NCBI RefSeq assembly: GCF_042242105.1
Contig: NC_092013.1
Location: 13,261,618 to 13,325,617 of the forward strand
Direction of reading: 5' to 3'
Source: Pempheris klunzingeri
Lineage: Eukaryota; Chordata; Actinopteri; Acropomatiformes; Pempheridae
DNA: 64,000 nt
Of the stretch, positions 38,993 to 51,383 are shown piece by piece. Position numbers and translations under genes: made by a program. Each line of letters begins with the position of its first letter. Position 1 is the stretch's first letter. The notes under the pieces were generated by a model. That model made no database searches. It saw nothing but the letters and a program-made list of their open reading frames with translations, and was not told the DNA's origin.

Positions 38993-40415
38993 TAAATGTA
39001 TCCTGAAGATTGTCTTTCATACCTGCACGTATCTGAAATGGGTGTGTGTGCTCATGCAGGGTTTCATCAGGTCGGGCATTTACAACTGACTTATGGTTAA
39101 GTTTACCAGGTTGTGTATATTCAGTGCTATTTAAGTTTATTTTGACAATTTAAGGAACAAAGTAGAGATGGACCCACCCCCCACCCCCCCTCCCACTCTC
39201 AATATCAAATACATGCATATCCCATTATCTGAGAGTGTGCTCTCTTTGGCTGCTTTCATGTTGGTCAAAGGAAGGCCAATGCATGCTGAACATGTGTTAC
39301 TGAAATCTTAAGTTTATGTCAGTAATCATATGCTGTCAACATAAAAACTATATTAGAAGATTTTCATATATTTAATTTTAAAAGCATCGCATGTTTTTAT
39401 AAGTTGAACGGTTGGGTGCATGCATGCTTCTAAAATGTGCGCTTTATGCAGCAATCAAGCTTATTATTTCTGGCTGTTATGTTAGCCCATATCAAAAATT
39501 CTTGGTCCACTACTATCCTTTATGAATGATACTGAGGTGCTAAGACAATATTCACTGGTCAAGATTTGAAAGTATCATCCATTCTCACCATGACATGATA
39601 ACACAGGGGATAGCAAAATACTGTTCAAGAATGAGCGCTCATTATAATAGACGACAGGCTGAAGTCTCTGATAACTGCAGCCTCTTTGCCAACACAGTGA
39701 ACCTTATACAGGATTACTCTTCACATATGATTATGACACAGCAGACTAGCTTATCACATATTTCTATAAGGAACTTTCTCTTATCTATATAAAAATAAAT
39801 CAGGTAAGACAATCTCAAGAGTGTGTTTACATGAATCACCATTAGATCATCCATCAACATTCACTCTCACTCACACACATGCACACACACACACTTATAT
39901 GCAGACCCCTACAAATGTAAATGACTAAGGCCAGTTTGGGAATGGAGGGCACAAGTAAGTAGCTTATAGGCTTCTAGGTCCTCTCCTGTATCTCCAAGAC
40001 TACAAAATGAACTGGGACTCAGTAATGGGATAGTGGGCAGCTAGGATTTCTTTCCTGGATATTATCGAGATAACTCTGCTTCCACAGGGATCTCTGAACA
40101 CACCAGATGGCTACCCGGAAGTGCTCCTTTGTTTTGTGGATGTGTAATACCGCTAATAGGAATGAGTTGAAGGAGGGGCAGTGACATTCTCCAATTTAGA
40201 AGTGTTTTTCTCCCAGAGTATTCACCACATATGTTCATCCTGAGCTTAATGCTCAATAGCATGCTCAGGTAATTTGTCATTTGAAATGTTTCAGTGAGAC
40301 CCTTTGTCTCTCTGTCTTGCTTTGTTTCTGGCTTATAGTGTTTTTAGCCTATCCAGAGTCTCCATCACAAACACTCTGGCCCCAGTTTCCTGTTTATTTC
40401 TGCTTCACTTGTACC

Positions 40416-42338
40416 TCAGAGGCTTTTATCCAAAGTATTTTGACGCCCCCTCTCAACCTTTGGTCTTCGTGCCATGTCGGGACCTACGTGATTCTCATGA
40501 GCTACCCCACGAATCCCTTCAATGGGGAACAGACAGTTCTGGCCCAGGATTTTTTGAGCTGCTTCTAAATGGTTGGTACCTTTCTGGTAATTGATATTGA
40601 TGCTGCATTTGGGGCTTGAACCAGCCAAAAGGCGCTCTGAGGGACTGGTGTCAGAGACATCCCGGAGGTGCTCATCATCATCTGTATCGGCGTCGATGTA
40701 TTTGCTGATGGAGGAGTCGTGGAAGGTGAAGACAGTTGGGGCCAGGCCACTGCTCTCTGGGGACTTTGGTGGGGTTCTGCTGCTGGCAGTGGTGTAGACA
40801 GAAACTTCAGGGCTTAACAGAGAGTGGTCTGACAGGACTGAGCTGTCTGAGACTGGGGACGGGCCTGACTCTCCCTCGCTGCGGCAGCCTCCTTTGGAGA
40901 TGAGGTTTTTTGAGTTGCCCGAAAAGAAGAATTTCCGTGCATTCTCTGAGCATGAGGGCTTTGTGACCGACATAGGGGTCAGCATGGGCTCACGCTCCCC
41001 AGTGGTTTGATTGCCTGCCTTTGCATGCGTGTGCTGGGACAAAGTGGTTGCCAGACTGTGGGAGAACCTGTTGCTTTCATGAAGACCAAGGTCCATCCCT
41101 GGACTAAGCGGGAAACGGGGATTCTCCTGGAAGTCTGTGGCACAACTGATGTAGCTGTCAATGCTGGACAAGCTTTTCATATCGCCTACTCCCTCTCTGG
41201 TTCCCAGCACTGATGGCCCATGATCTTGGATGGCCCCCAGCTCTATCTCATCCCTCTGTTTTCCACCTCTGGAGCCCCTGTCTTTAGCATTGAGGTTTGG
41301 CTGGGATTGTGTCTTGGCCATCTGGTTGTACATCTCCTCTAGCTTCTGAACATTTAGCCTCTGGGGACTGTTGGCTCGGGCCTTGTTGGGAGAGCCTAAC
41401 TCTTGGGCGTTGAAGGAACGGTTTGAGCTTGTCTCTGATGCAGCCCTCTTGGGGGTCCATTTCCAACGGCTTGGAGAGAGGTGGTTGTCATGAGGCCTCT
41501 CACTCTTTTCTACCACCACATCCATCAGCTCTGCACTACGAGCAAATGCCTCTTTTAAGTTCATTGACACAATGCTTCCATTTCTCTTCGCCCTCTCTAG
41601 GGCCTCCCTTCGTTTAAGTGCTTTTTCCTGCCTCTTTTGTTCCTTGTAGAATTCAGAGAAGTTATTTACAATAATGGGAATAGGTAGGGCAATCACCAGT
41701 ACTCCAGCTATGCAGCATAAGCCCCCAACTATCTTTCCCAATAGAGTTTTGGGGTAGATATCTCCATAGCCTACTGTGGTCATGGTAATAGTAGCCCACC
41801 AGAAAGAAGCTGGAATGCTTTTAAATTTTGTATCCTCCTCATCCTTCTCAGCGAAGAACACCAGACTGGAGAAGATCATGATGCCCATGGCCAGGAAAAG
41901 GATGAGCAGACCCAGCTCATTGTAACTCCTCCTAAGAGTGAAGCCAAGAGACTGCAGACCTGTCGAGTGACGAGCCAGCTTCAGTATACGCAGAATACGC
42001 ATGATCCGAAAAATCTGGACCACACGGCGGACGTTCTGAAATTGCAGCACGCTCTTGTTGGATTCTGTCAGAAAGATGGTGACGTAGTAGGGCAAGATGG
42101 CCAACAGGTCAATAACGTTCAGTGGACCCTTAAAGAACTTCCACTTGTTGGGGGAAGAGAGAAAGCGAAGCAGGTACTCCATGGTAAACCAGGCAATACA
42201 TACAGCTTCCACGTGGGCCAGTTGTGGGTTGTCTGTGGACTGGCCAAATTCATCAGTGTCCTGCAGCTCTGGAAGGGTGTTCAGAGACAAGGCAATGGTG
42301 GATAGCACAATGAAGAGGATGGAGATGATGGCCAGGAT
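40416..42338 (-). CDS. kcnb1: Voltage-gated potassium channel Kv2.1, last coding exon (partial gene)
   Basis: Pore-forming subunit of delayed-rectifier K+ channels in the plasma membrane. This single exon (640 codons plus stop) begins at an acceptor (TCTTTCAG) in S1 with [20 protein letters not shown] and runs to the C-terminus. It contains S1-S6, the S4 voltage sensor ([17 protein letters not shown], about exon residues 104-120), the selectivity filter TVGYGD (188-193) and S6 with PIPIIV. In the long cytoplasmic tail the clustering/FFAT-like signal reads [13 protein letters not shown], with Tyr where human Kv2.1 has Phe. Tail matches such as [15 protein letters not shown] and [12 protein letters not shown] identify KCNB1 rather than KCNB2. 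The tail is otherwise shorter and diverged from human in its middle. The first coding exon (T1 tetramerisation domain and N-terminus) is absent from the window and should lie beyond 64000. Confidence 0.96.
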   Translation of the reverse strand: MLAIISILFIVLSTIALSLNTLPELQDTDEFGQSTDNPQLAHVEAVCIAWFTMEYLLRFLSSPNKWKFFKGPLNVIDLLAILPYYVTIFLTESNKSVLQFQNVRRVVQIFRIMRILRILKLARHSTGLQSLGFTLRRSYNELGLLILFLAMGIMIFSSLVFFAEKDEEDTKFKSIPASFWWATITMTTVGYGDIYPKTLLGKIVGGLCCIAGVLVIALPIPIIVNNFSEFYKEQKRQEKALKRREALERAKRNGSIVSMNLKEAFARSAELMDVVVEKSERPHDNHLSPSRWKWTPKRAASETSSNRSFNAQELGSPNKARANSPQRLNVQKLEEMYNQMAKTQSQPNLNAKDRGSRGGKQRDEIELGAIQDHGPSVLGTREGVGDMKSLSSIDSYISCATDFQENPRFPLSPGMDLGLHESNRFSHSLATTLSQHTHAKAGNQTTGEREPMLTPMSVTKPSCSENARKFFFSGNSKNLISKGGCRSEGESGPSPVSDSSVLSDHSLLSPEVSVYTTASSRTPPKSPESSGLAPTVFTFHDSSISKYIDADTDDDEHLRDVSDTSPSERLLAGSSPKCSININYQKGTNHLEAAQKILGQNCLFPIEGIRGVAHENHVGPDMARRPKVERGRQNTLDKSL

Positions 42339-42867
42339 CTGAAAGACAAATTTATAAAAGTCATATTAGTAAGGATACCAAGATCAGGGAAATACATTTA
42401 TCAGTCAAAATCAGATATGAATAAAATCCTCAGTCTGATATGACAAAAATTACACCCTACACAAAATATACCCAGTATATTTGAAAAGGTTTTTGATTAC
42501 AGTATGAAAGTACTGACTGTAAGTTGATTACAGTATAATAACCTCACAGTCTAAAAAAATCTTCACTAACTGCCTGGCTAGTGTGTGATTGGCTGAGGGC
42601 TAATGGATTGGATTGATTGGATCACTTATTTATTCATGACTCACTTATCAGGCTGATGAGTGAGTTTGGTTGAGTGGAAAATGATGTTTAGCAACCAACA
42701 AACAAAAGCAAAAGCATCAAAGATCACAGTATATGTGAATCCAATGGCTTCAACTGTCAAATATTTAACAAATAAAGAAAACTCTTCATTTTAGGTGGAT
42801 GGTGATGATGGTGGTGATGATTGGAGTCACAATGTTTTCAAAGTAAAAAACATATTATTGGCTCTGT

Positions 42868-43155
42868 GAGGCTGATGTCAGCATGCTTACAAGCTCACAA
42901 AGACAATGCTTACATGCTGATGGATATAATGTTTACCATGTTTACACATTGTGTCATCATAAAAACAACAAAAGTATTGGCAAAGTGATATTTTGACATG
43001 ATGATGGCGCTAGATGACGTATCATTAAATCATCAAACTTATTACTGTTTTTCCTGAGACGGTAAAATGAGTGTCGGTACCAAATTTCATGACAATCAAT
43101 CAAATGGTTGTTGAGACATTTTACTCAAAACTACAAATGTGAACCTCATGGTGGC
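42868..43155 (+). repeat. Percomorph-type dispersed repeat
   Basis: Contains ATGTCAGCATGCTTAC, GACATGATGATGGCGCTAGA, GTACCAAATTTCATGACAAT, TTGTTGAGACATTTTACTCA and CCTCATGGTGGC in that order. This matches a high-copy non-coding repeat I recognise from many perciform genomes. It is degenerate here and its class was not determined. Confidence 0.65.
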
Positions 43156-44218
43156 ATATGTTTATATGCCAAGAACAAGTGTGCTCAAATAGAAGCTAGA
43201 TGGTAAATGAAAATAGGTTAGGGACTGCAGCTGCAGTTCTATAATAACAGACAGAGCCCTTGAAGAGGCTCTTGTCCACTTTCCTCTGCAATTAAATTTG
43301 CATGAAGTTGTTCAGATAATTAGATAAGCCTACTATTTTTACATAGTCCTGATCGTATTCATTATCATCCAAATCATTGATATGAGGATTGCCAGAATAA
43401 AATGGTAAGGTTCAGGGCTTCAGGGCTCTGTGTGTAATCATAGCACTAATGTTACAAAACATTATCCTTGTGCTATTTTACACAGGTTTTGCTCTTTACT
43501 GGTCTCTCTATATTTAAAGGGGAAAGGCCTAATACTGCCTACCACTCGCATCCCCTGCTGTGACACCACCATGACATAAAAATGAACTTGCAAGGAGCAG
43601 AATGTCCCCAGAATACACTGCACTAGATGATGCCTGATTCACAGTGCACAGTTTCAGAGAACTGGCAAGTCTGTCAGAAAGCAGCATCCTGGCACACACA
43701 CACACTACCACACTCACACTCCACCAATCATGCTAACAAGCAAATACATGGTGGTAGACTACACCTCTTTTAGCACCGTATGACAGCTCCTCTCTCAACC
43801 AGCATTCATAGTGTAAACAAAAAAATCGCTTCATTTTCTTTGAAGTATATTATTCTTGTAGCTTGAGTTTGTTTGATCTGAATAAACGACTACTCCTGTA
43901 CCACAGTGAGAAATACTAGAGTCAATATTACCCTGCCATCCAGTCTGTAATATCCGCTTAACACCATTTACAGCTCAGAACAAAACATGTTTTTTTGTGT
44001 ATATGTGATTAAGAACTGATGAGCTTGTGTGCAGTCAAAGTTGGGACTCTTTGTTTAAATCAATAAATTCATTAATGCCACATCACAAGCTAAAGGTCAG
44101 TTTAACACACCTCTCACTTCACTGAGGGGTATATAAACATGCAAATATTTTGGTTGTATTTGGTCAGGTTTTGACACACGTGTCACCAAATTACAGCTGA
44201 CAGACATGCACAGTATTT

Positions 44219-44511
44219 CATCCATCCATCCTTTGTCTATACAGCTTATCCTTAAGGGTTGTTGGGGGACTGGAACCAGTCACAGCTGACTTTGGATGAG
44301 AGGTGGGGTACACCTTGGACTAGTCGCCAGCCAATCACAGGGCTGACACATAAAGACATAAAGACCATTCACACTCACATTCACACCTACGGGCGATTTA
44401 GAGTCACCAACTAACCTAACCTACAAGTCTTTGGACTGTGGGAGGAAGCCGGAGTATCCGGAGAAAACCCACGCAAGCACGGAGAGAACATGCAAACTCC
44501 ACACAGAAAGG
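44219..44511 (-). repeat. Teleost dispersed repeat (conserved high-copy family)
   Basis: Runs from TCCATCCATCC through CAGCTTATCCTTAAGGGTTG, GTACACCTTGGACTAGTCGCC, TTCACACCTACGGGCGATTTA and TTTGGACTGTGGGAGGAAGC to GCAAACTCCACACAGAAAGG (ending 44511). This is one of the most abundant interspersed repeats of fish genomes and is well preserved here. The complementary orientation, with a tRNA-like head, is seen in decayed form at 17837-18025. The strand assignment assumes the tRNA-like end is the 5' end. Confidence 0.8.
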
Positions 44512-47500
44512 TTCAATGTAGTTTGTATTCTGCTGGACAGATGAAAATAAGATGTAGCAAAATACTTTAAGAGCTTGTATTTGTTTGTTTGAAATATTAA
44601 ATACATTTTTTAGAATGTCACTTCATTGTCAAATGCAACATGTTTTTTAATCCCCATGTTTAAAACATAGAATAAAACTGTACAGAGACTACTAAAAATG
44701 TCAATTTGTGCAGAATGTAGTTTTTTAAATCACAAATTACTTGTATTTCAATTAAGTACATTTTTTCACACCAGTATTTTATGTTTTATTCAAATGCATT
44801 TGAAGCGCAAGCATTTGTAATTTGTAACAAGGTACTTTTTGATTTATTTGTGCCTGTCTCATCTGAGGCAAGGTGAACAGAATTCAACTGTAAAATATTT
44901 TAAAATGTTGTGAACAACACAAGTATCTTACCAAGATAGATAGACACTGGCCACTCCTGTGAGCATTCATTTGATAATAAAAAGCTTCCAAAATCAAGGA
45001 GGCAGCATTATCCAAGTGTATATTGTGAATACTTATAATAATCTGACATATTATATTCTGTTTTATAATCACTCCAATGCTCCTAAATGTTTATTACACA
45101 AAACATTACATATTCTTATTTAGAATTTTTTGCAACTGTACCTCCATGCTGAGGTGATAAGGTGAAAGGGGAGTATCTGTTCCTTTCGTGAACCAAGGAA
45201 AGGATTACTTGGTGAACTATAATTTACACTTGTTATATTAACCCTGAATGACTCCAAGCAGCACAACTTAGAGGATGAGTAGGAGGTTGTAGCTGGAACA
45301 CAGAGCCTGTTTTGGCAAAAACCCACACGAATGAGGTTAGGATGTTATATGATGGAATAAATCAGAGAATAGTTAAATTGCAGCTTAGACCACAAATATA
45401 GTGTAGGCATATTCACCTGTTTGAAATTCGATCTAGAAGATTATGAAATTATTTGAGTATGGTTTAACTTGAATCACAAAACAGAGCAAAATAATAATTT
45501 CCTCCTCCTTTACTCTTGTTATGCTTGATTAAAACCTCATCCATGCACTGGATCTACTGGTTAAACTCAGTGTAAACAAACAGGCCAAAGGCCAGTGTCG
45601 AGCACATGATGCAGGGTTTCCCTGTATCGTCCAGAGGAAATGAAAGCAGAGCAGCAGAAACAGGGCAATAGCAACAGTTGTTAGGAGGTGACTGGCCACA
45701 CGGGCCTTTACAACTGCCTAATAATTCGGAGTCCACTCCCAAGAGTACAAGTGATGGCAACCTTATCTGCAACCAATCAGGACAGGAGGACACTGTTGCC
45801 ATAGCGTCACGGCAGACATGAATAATGACCATATCTGTTTATTTTCTCCCCTCAGTGCTCTTCCTCTCCTGTTCTGTAGAAAATCTATTTGAATCAAACA
45901 CTTCAAGAGCAGAGAGGTGCTGGGACCCGAGAGTGAAGGTGGAGCTGACGAATGCAGCAGGAAACTGAAGGTACGGAGACGGTGCAGCGCTGTCAGGAAT
46001 GGACAATTATAATGTTGTTACAAGAGAGGATCAATTGTGCAAAGAGGGTTTATTGTTTGAGTCAAGTTGTACCTATCTTTTGTTAAAAAAAAATTGCCTC
46101 TTAAAGTTCTCTCATTGAGCACCAGAATTTGTATGTAATGAGTCAGAAAAAGGATGGAGACATGCTGCTCACAAATCTGTAAACTTGAAGCAGTGGGAGA
46201 TTGTAATTGCAAAAGAGCAGGACAAAAAAAGGACAGAGGTAATAGGATTGAGAAGCTATAAAAAGGTCGCTAATGAAGGCTGCTGTGTAACATTATGGTT
46301 ATGAGATCAAGTTCCACTGGTAAACCCTGCACATTTCCCTATGGCCCATGTCCCTGTTGCCCTGCCTCCACACACTGTGCCCTCTCTCACTGCCTTGCTT
46401 GTCTTTATCTCTTTCTATCCTGGGTTGTTTAATGTCACAGGGTGCTAATTTCATCGAGCTATTGCACTGCAAATCTGAGATAAACCTTTGAGTGCACATA
46501 GAGGAGACAGCAAACAAACACATGTCTAGGAAAAGGTTGAATGGGGCTCCACACATGATTGCAATGGCATCAACGCAATTATAGGCTATTTATAGACTCA
46601 CACACGCAACAAAAATGATGTTAATAGCGACCATACCCTAAATGATGTCCTCTGCGTCATGCAAGTTCAGTTTGATGAATACTCTAGTATTGCAACCAGA
46701 TTATATGGACACAAAAAATGAAAGTGACTCCCAGTGAGTGCTCCTTGGTGGCCTACTAAAGGGAAGAAGGGAGGGAGATATTTATATCTAAAGGAGAGGA
46801 AAAGACAACATGTGTGCAAGGGACGGAGAGAGGGAGAGAGAGCGAGAGCAGATTGACAGGAAATCCCACTGTGACTCTAAACAAAGCCAGATCACACTGG
46901 TTTGTGTCTCTGGTGGCACATCGTCATGTGGTTCAGCAGACACAATAGCCTGCACAGACCCCCATCTTCTACAGGACAAGGTGACACCAGCCCTCATTAC
47001 GCTGTTTGAAAAGATATCCGGGACACAAGTGGGGTGAATGTCACCCTCAAAAACCACCCAAACGCACAGGCAGCCCTGTGACATTGTCCTCTGAGTTACA
47101 TTTGGAAGAATTCATATGGAGAGAAGAAGAGGGAGTAAACCTGACAGTGATTGTACAGAGACTTTTGGTTCATACACTATACATTTGCCAAAACAATTTC
47201 AGCTCTCCAGAGACACACACACTTGAGGGCTCAGGGAGAGGAAAAACATTCATAATTCATTTGCAATTATTCCTGGGCGTCTTACGGTAGCTGTACTTGT
47301 TGTTTGCTCTGCCACCAACTTGTTCAGATACGATGGCCTGGTTTTATGTTGGCTGTGTCCCAGCAGCTGTGATTAATTTTCTTTGTGCTACATTGGTTTT
47401 GTCAGGGTCGGACCCATTTATCTGTCTACTCAGTCCTCGTCCAAAGAAGATGGAACCTTGAACTTTGCACTTTTTTATATAGACTTTAAGACTATTATAA

Positions 47501-49313
47501 ATCAGATGTTAACCCTTAAATGGCCAATGTGAATGTGAACGCAGAACTAAAGAAAATTTGAGGTCACTGAGGCATCAGCTAATAAAATAAAAAAATATAA
47601 AGCAGAAACCACTGCTGGACTATTTTACAGCAGTTTTAATAGAGTTTTTGGCCATTTAGGGACAGAGAGAAAAAGACCAGTGAACATAACAGTGATGTAT
47701 TATCACCATGTAAAGTTGTTGTAGTTGTGAACATGTTAGGAAAACATTGTTAATATTACTATTACTATTAGTTGTATTAGTAGTATTATTACCTATTAGC
47801 TCTCATGACGAGTTGTGATTGTTACCCCATGTCCAGGTCACTCTTTTGTTTTTAGCATGAATTTGGTGTTCCTCTCCAAACTGTGAAAGAAATATTTTGG
47901 CTCTTTAGCTGCTAAATGCACAACTATGTTAAACAGCTAGTTGCTATCTTCGTTGGCAGGTTTGTACAGCGGGTCTACCAGAGATGGTGAAGGGAAACAA
48001 GATTGATGAGAGATGAAAGTGAACAAAACAGTAAACTTATGGGTAATAAAACCAAAACAAGAGCTAAAAGATGCTGAAAATGCTCTGTAGAGCTGACGAG
48101 AACTGCAGAGTCAGATAATAATTTTCGATGGGTTCATCGCTCCACTTTCACATCACATATAGTTGTCTGATTCATTGTCAGTATAAACATATTCATTAGC
48201 GCAGCTTTAACGCAAGACTATGTATACAGTGACCAGAGGTCCCAGTTTGTTTTCAGCACTTACATATCATTTATCATGTTCCTGTTCCCTCTAGTTATTA
48301 CCTAACCCAGTATAAACACAACTGCAACATGCATCTGAATTCAACGCTGATGGTCTGTATGTGAGTCCATCAATCAATGCGTTGTTGTGAAGGCTGTTGC
48401 TCCCCCATCCTGGTGAAAACACCTATGGTGGGTTCACACGTGTGTACATATAAGGCGTACTTAAGGGTCGTGGTTTGCGGTCTCCCAAACTATGCAACCT
48501 TAACACAGCAGCCACCACAGCCATGTGTCATGCTTATGGGCTAATAGTAAATACCAAAACATAATTTAGCAGTATCAGCGGTGGTGCTTAACATTAGCTA
48601 AAGTGGCAGTTGCTTTTAGCTAACGTTAGGAACCATCAGCTACTGGCCATACCAGAATAAGTAAGACTGTAGCAGCAAAAAACTCTCACGTGTCTTGTCA
48701 TGAGCAAGACCGTGGTTTATCACTTATTGTGTTATCTCCTCATTCAAAAATGACAACGCTTTAAAGGTCTATGCACACTTGATAATGTGTTAGTCATCTT
48801 GATTTGTGGTTGTATTTGATTTAGTTGTTTATTTGGTTCAGCCACCCTTGGTTAGGTGCAGTTCAGGCTAGTGTTCCTACGCTCTAATAAGTTTGGTGAC
48901 ATCCCAAGAGACAGTTCAGGAACTCCCAGGCTCTCAGTGCTGCAGCTGGCACCTTTCTCATTAGCAGCAACAGGAGCAACAGACATGCCGCTGTGCTTTA
49001 GCAGTGGAAGCTCCTATTCCTGTGAGTCCCAACACCACTGCCTGTTAACGCCGCCAGCACTCACCCAGGGAAACACATTAGACCTACCTAATAAGGCCAG
49101 GTAGTACTCTTAAACTTCCATTTAACACTTAAATAGGCATGGACTGAAAAGGTTTTAGTAAAGTTGCATTTATTTTCAGGTGGGTAAATCCAGGTCTTGC
49201 TTGATCACTAAGATCCCCTGACTAGCTGACTTGCTTTCCCATCGTCCCCTGAGCCACATGCGAGGCCACAGGGATACCATGCAACACTCTCCCAGCCTCG
49301 ACTGCCAGCCACT

Positions 49314-49327
49314 GTCACCATGACAAC
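49314..49327 (+). promoter_or_regulatory. RFX X-box-like motif
   Basis: GTCACCATGACAAC, an imperfect palindrome of RFX X-box type, inside the kcnb1 intron. Motif evidence only. Confidence 0.25.
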
Positions 49328-49936
49328 CCCCTCGAAGCTCGACAGGAGGTGGCTACGTGGACCTGCTTGTGAAAAGCAAGTCTGACAGAGTCTCCTTCTC
49401 TCCGTCTCTCCCTCCCTCCCTCTCTCTTTCCCTCTATCCCTGATTTGTACCTAATTCAAAGCTCACCCAGCTTTGAACCATCTGTACTGCTCCAGTCTCT
49501 GTTCTATCTCTAGGCTTTTCTCTTATTTGTGTCAGTTTGCTGTTTGCATTTCAGGTGCTGTGCTGCTGTCTTTACATGCTTTATACCACACCAGTGTCGG
49601 TCTGTGGCACTGTGGCGCTGTGTTTTCATGATTTTAATGTTTTCTAAAAAGTGAAATAAAGCTTAATCACAAATCTCCCCTCAGTATTTAAAACTGCAAG
49701 ACATCATCCTCTGGCATGGATGTTTAAACTGCATGCAACGCTTCTGTCGTCATATCATTGATTGGATTAGAAAGCATCACAGAACCACAGTATTGATCGT
49801 CATCCTCATCAAGATATTATTGTCAGCGACTGATAGTATGAGAGTAATAATATAAGCGTTAAATAATGTGAAATAATTCACACCCCTGATTCTGAATGTA
49901 GAAGGGTTCTGCCTCTCTGCCTGTGAAAGAGATGGG

Positions 49937-49950
49937 GTTTCCATGGAGAC
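49937..49950 (+). promoter_or_regulatory. RFX X-box-like motif
   Basis: GTTTCCATGGAGAC fits the X-box half-site/AT-spacer pattern, inside the kcnb1 intron. Motif evidence only. Confidence 0.25.
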
Positions 49951-50496
49951 GGGAGGAGACTGTGTCTTCCACATTTCCCCCAGCATGATATCTTGAAACA
50001 CACACACAAACACACACTCACATTTGCAGTGGCTCAGCTGTAGTCACTCCACCCTACATCACTTCTGCTTGTAACTTTGAACAGCAGAACCTCATTTATC
50101 TTAACCTCCCACATCTTGCCAGAATGAATAAGTTGTATCTTGTGGCTCTCCAAAGGAGCCACAGCCAGTGCAGCTCTCTACACAAATACACAGGCCTGTA
50201 GATTCAAGCTAGTGACCCATGACCGAGACCTTGCTTCCCTGCCGTTAAGGCTACTGCATTTCTCACCTCTTGTATGTGTCTTATTGATGATCAGTAGAAG
50301 GATTGATCTCTATAAATAATACTATTATATTCTATTTATGATTGTCATTGAGTTATTTGCTTAAATAATCTGCACATGCATTGCACAATACAATCCATTT
50401 CTCTTTTCTTCAGTGTTTTTCATATATTAGCAATATTCTGATGATAACTTAATTTACATAAATTCGGATGCATAGGTAGGAGTATTGAAATGATTG

Positions 50497-50751
50497 CCAA
50501 TATTCAATAATATCTACAAGCCTCTGTATGTTTTTTTATTTTTTTCCTTATTTATCCCCTTAAAACACGGTGTACTCACAGAAGAGTCTGAAACAAGCCA
50601 TTTTTGGATCAAACTTCTCCCAAACACATGCAGTGCTTGCATGCACAAAGTGCAGCACAACCCCATTCAGTAATCTACTAATGTGGGTAGGAAATCTATG
50701 CCTGGACCATCCATCTCCTGAATGAACCCCACCTCATCTCCTCTGCCTCTC
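50497..50751 (+). repeat. Left arm of a widely spaced inverted repeat
   Basis: This segment is closely similar to the reverse complement of 53874-54158. Shared landmarks include CAATATTCAATAATATCT, TTATTTATCCCCTTAAAACA, GAGTCTGAAACAAGCCATTT, GCACTTTGTGCATGCAAGCA (seen in complement) and ACCATCCATCTCCTGAATGA. The arms are about 3.1 kb apart with unrelated sequence between them and outside them. Two insertions of one unnamed repeat in opposite directions is the simplest reading. Confidence 0.85.
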
Positions 50752-51342
50752 AATTATTCATGCATTTCAGATGAAGAAGAGAATCCAGACTCAGCATCTA
50801 TATTTAAACTCTGACTGGTCCATGGTGGCTGTATAAATAGAAACAGTATAGGGCCTGGTCTGGCACACCAAAGGAGGCGGTTTTCATCAGGAATTTTAAC
50901 TCGAAGCATGCAGCAGTTATGTACAGGCATTTGCGGACTAAGAAAATATCATAGAGCAGTTAAAGATATATGGGTTTCCACTGTCCATTAGATGCCTAAG
51001 TGTCCACACTGCACAAAATAATTTGTTTTTAGCAATACTGAACAGTCACACGCTGAAAAGAAAAGTGTACATCACAAGGAACTTTTGCATTGCACAACAT
51101 ATAGAAACCACCACATATATAAAGAAGTAAGAAGCATCTGTCTAATAATATATGCACGATGCTGTTCACGCAGTCTTGCAGTCCATGGTAATTTATTTAT
51201 TTCAGAAATCAGAGAACATCATGGTATACTCAGTATACTGTGCAGACAGCAGCACAGAAGGAACATGTAAACATGAGAGAAGCATCGATTTGAAACACAA
51301 AGAGAGATGCAGACAGAGAAAGACACACACACATCCCCTCTG

Positions 51343-51383
51343 TACACACATACACACACACACACACACATGTACACACAGTC
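51343..51383. repeat. Interrupted (CA)n microsatellite
   Basis: CA-rich array with TA/TG interruptions (ACACATACACACAC...), inside the kcnb1 intron. Confidence 0.85.

Larger units (their letters stand above)
35015..40415. other. Intergenic/3'UTR interval between the SBSPON-like gene and kcnb1
   Basis: Two convergent genes flank 5.4 kb of mostly AT-rich sequence. A candidate SBSPON-like poly(A) signal (AATAAA) is at 36197-36202. Homopolymer runs occur near 35616-35634 (T) and 36404-36420 (A). The phrase AGCAGTGGTTCTCA at 35971-35984 resembles hAT transposon ends, but no partner end was found. The longest open frame (35873-36247) has no recognisable homology. The kcnb1 3'UTR must lie in the right part, but its poly(A) site could not be fixed. 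Confidence 0.5.

Noticed and set aside
40416-42338. Assignment of the channel as kcnb2, as expected beside RDH10- and SBSPON-type genes
   Set aside because: The transmembrane core fits both, but tail motifs ([20 protein letters not shown]) are those of KCNB1.
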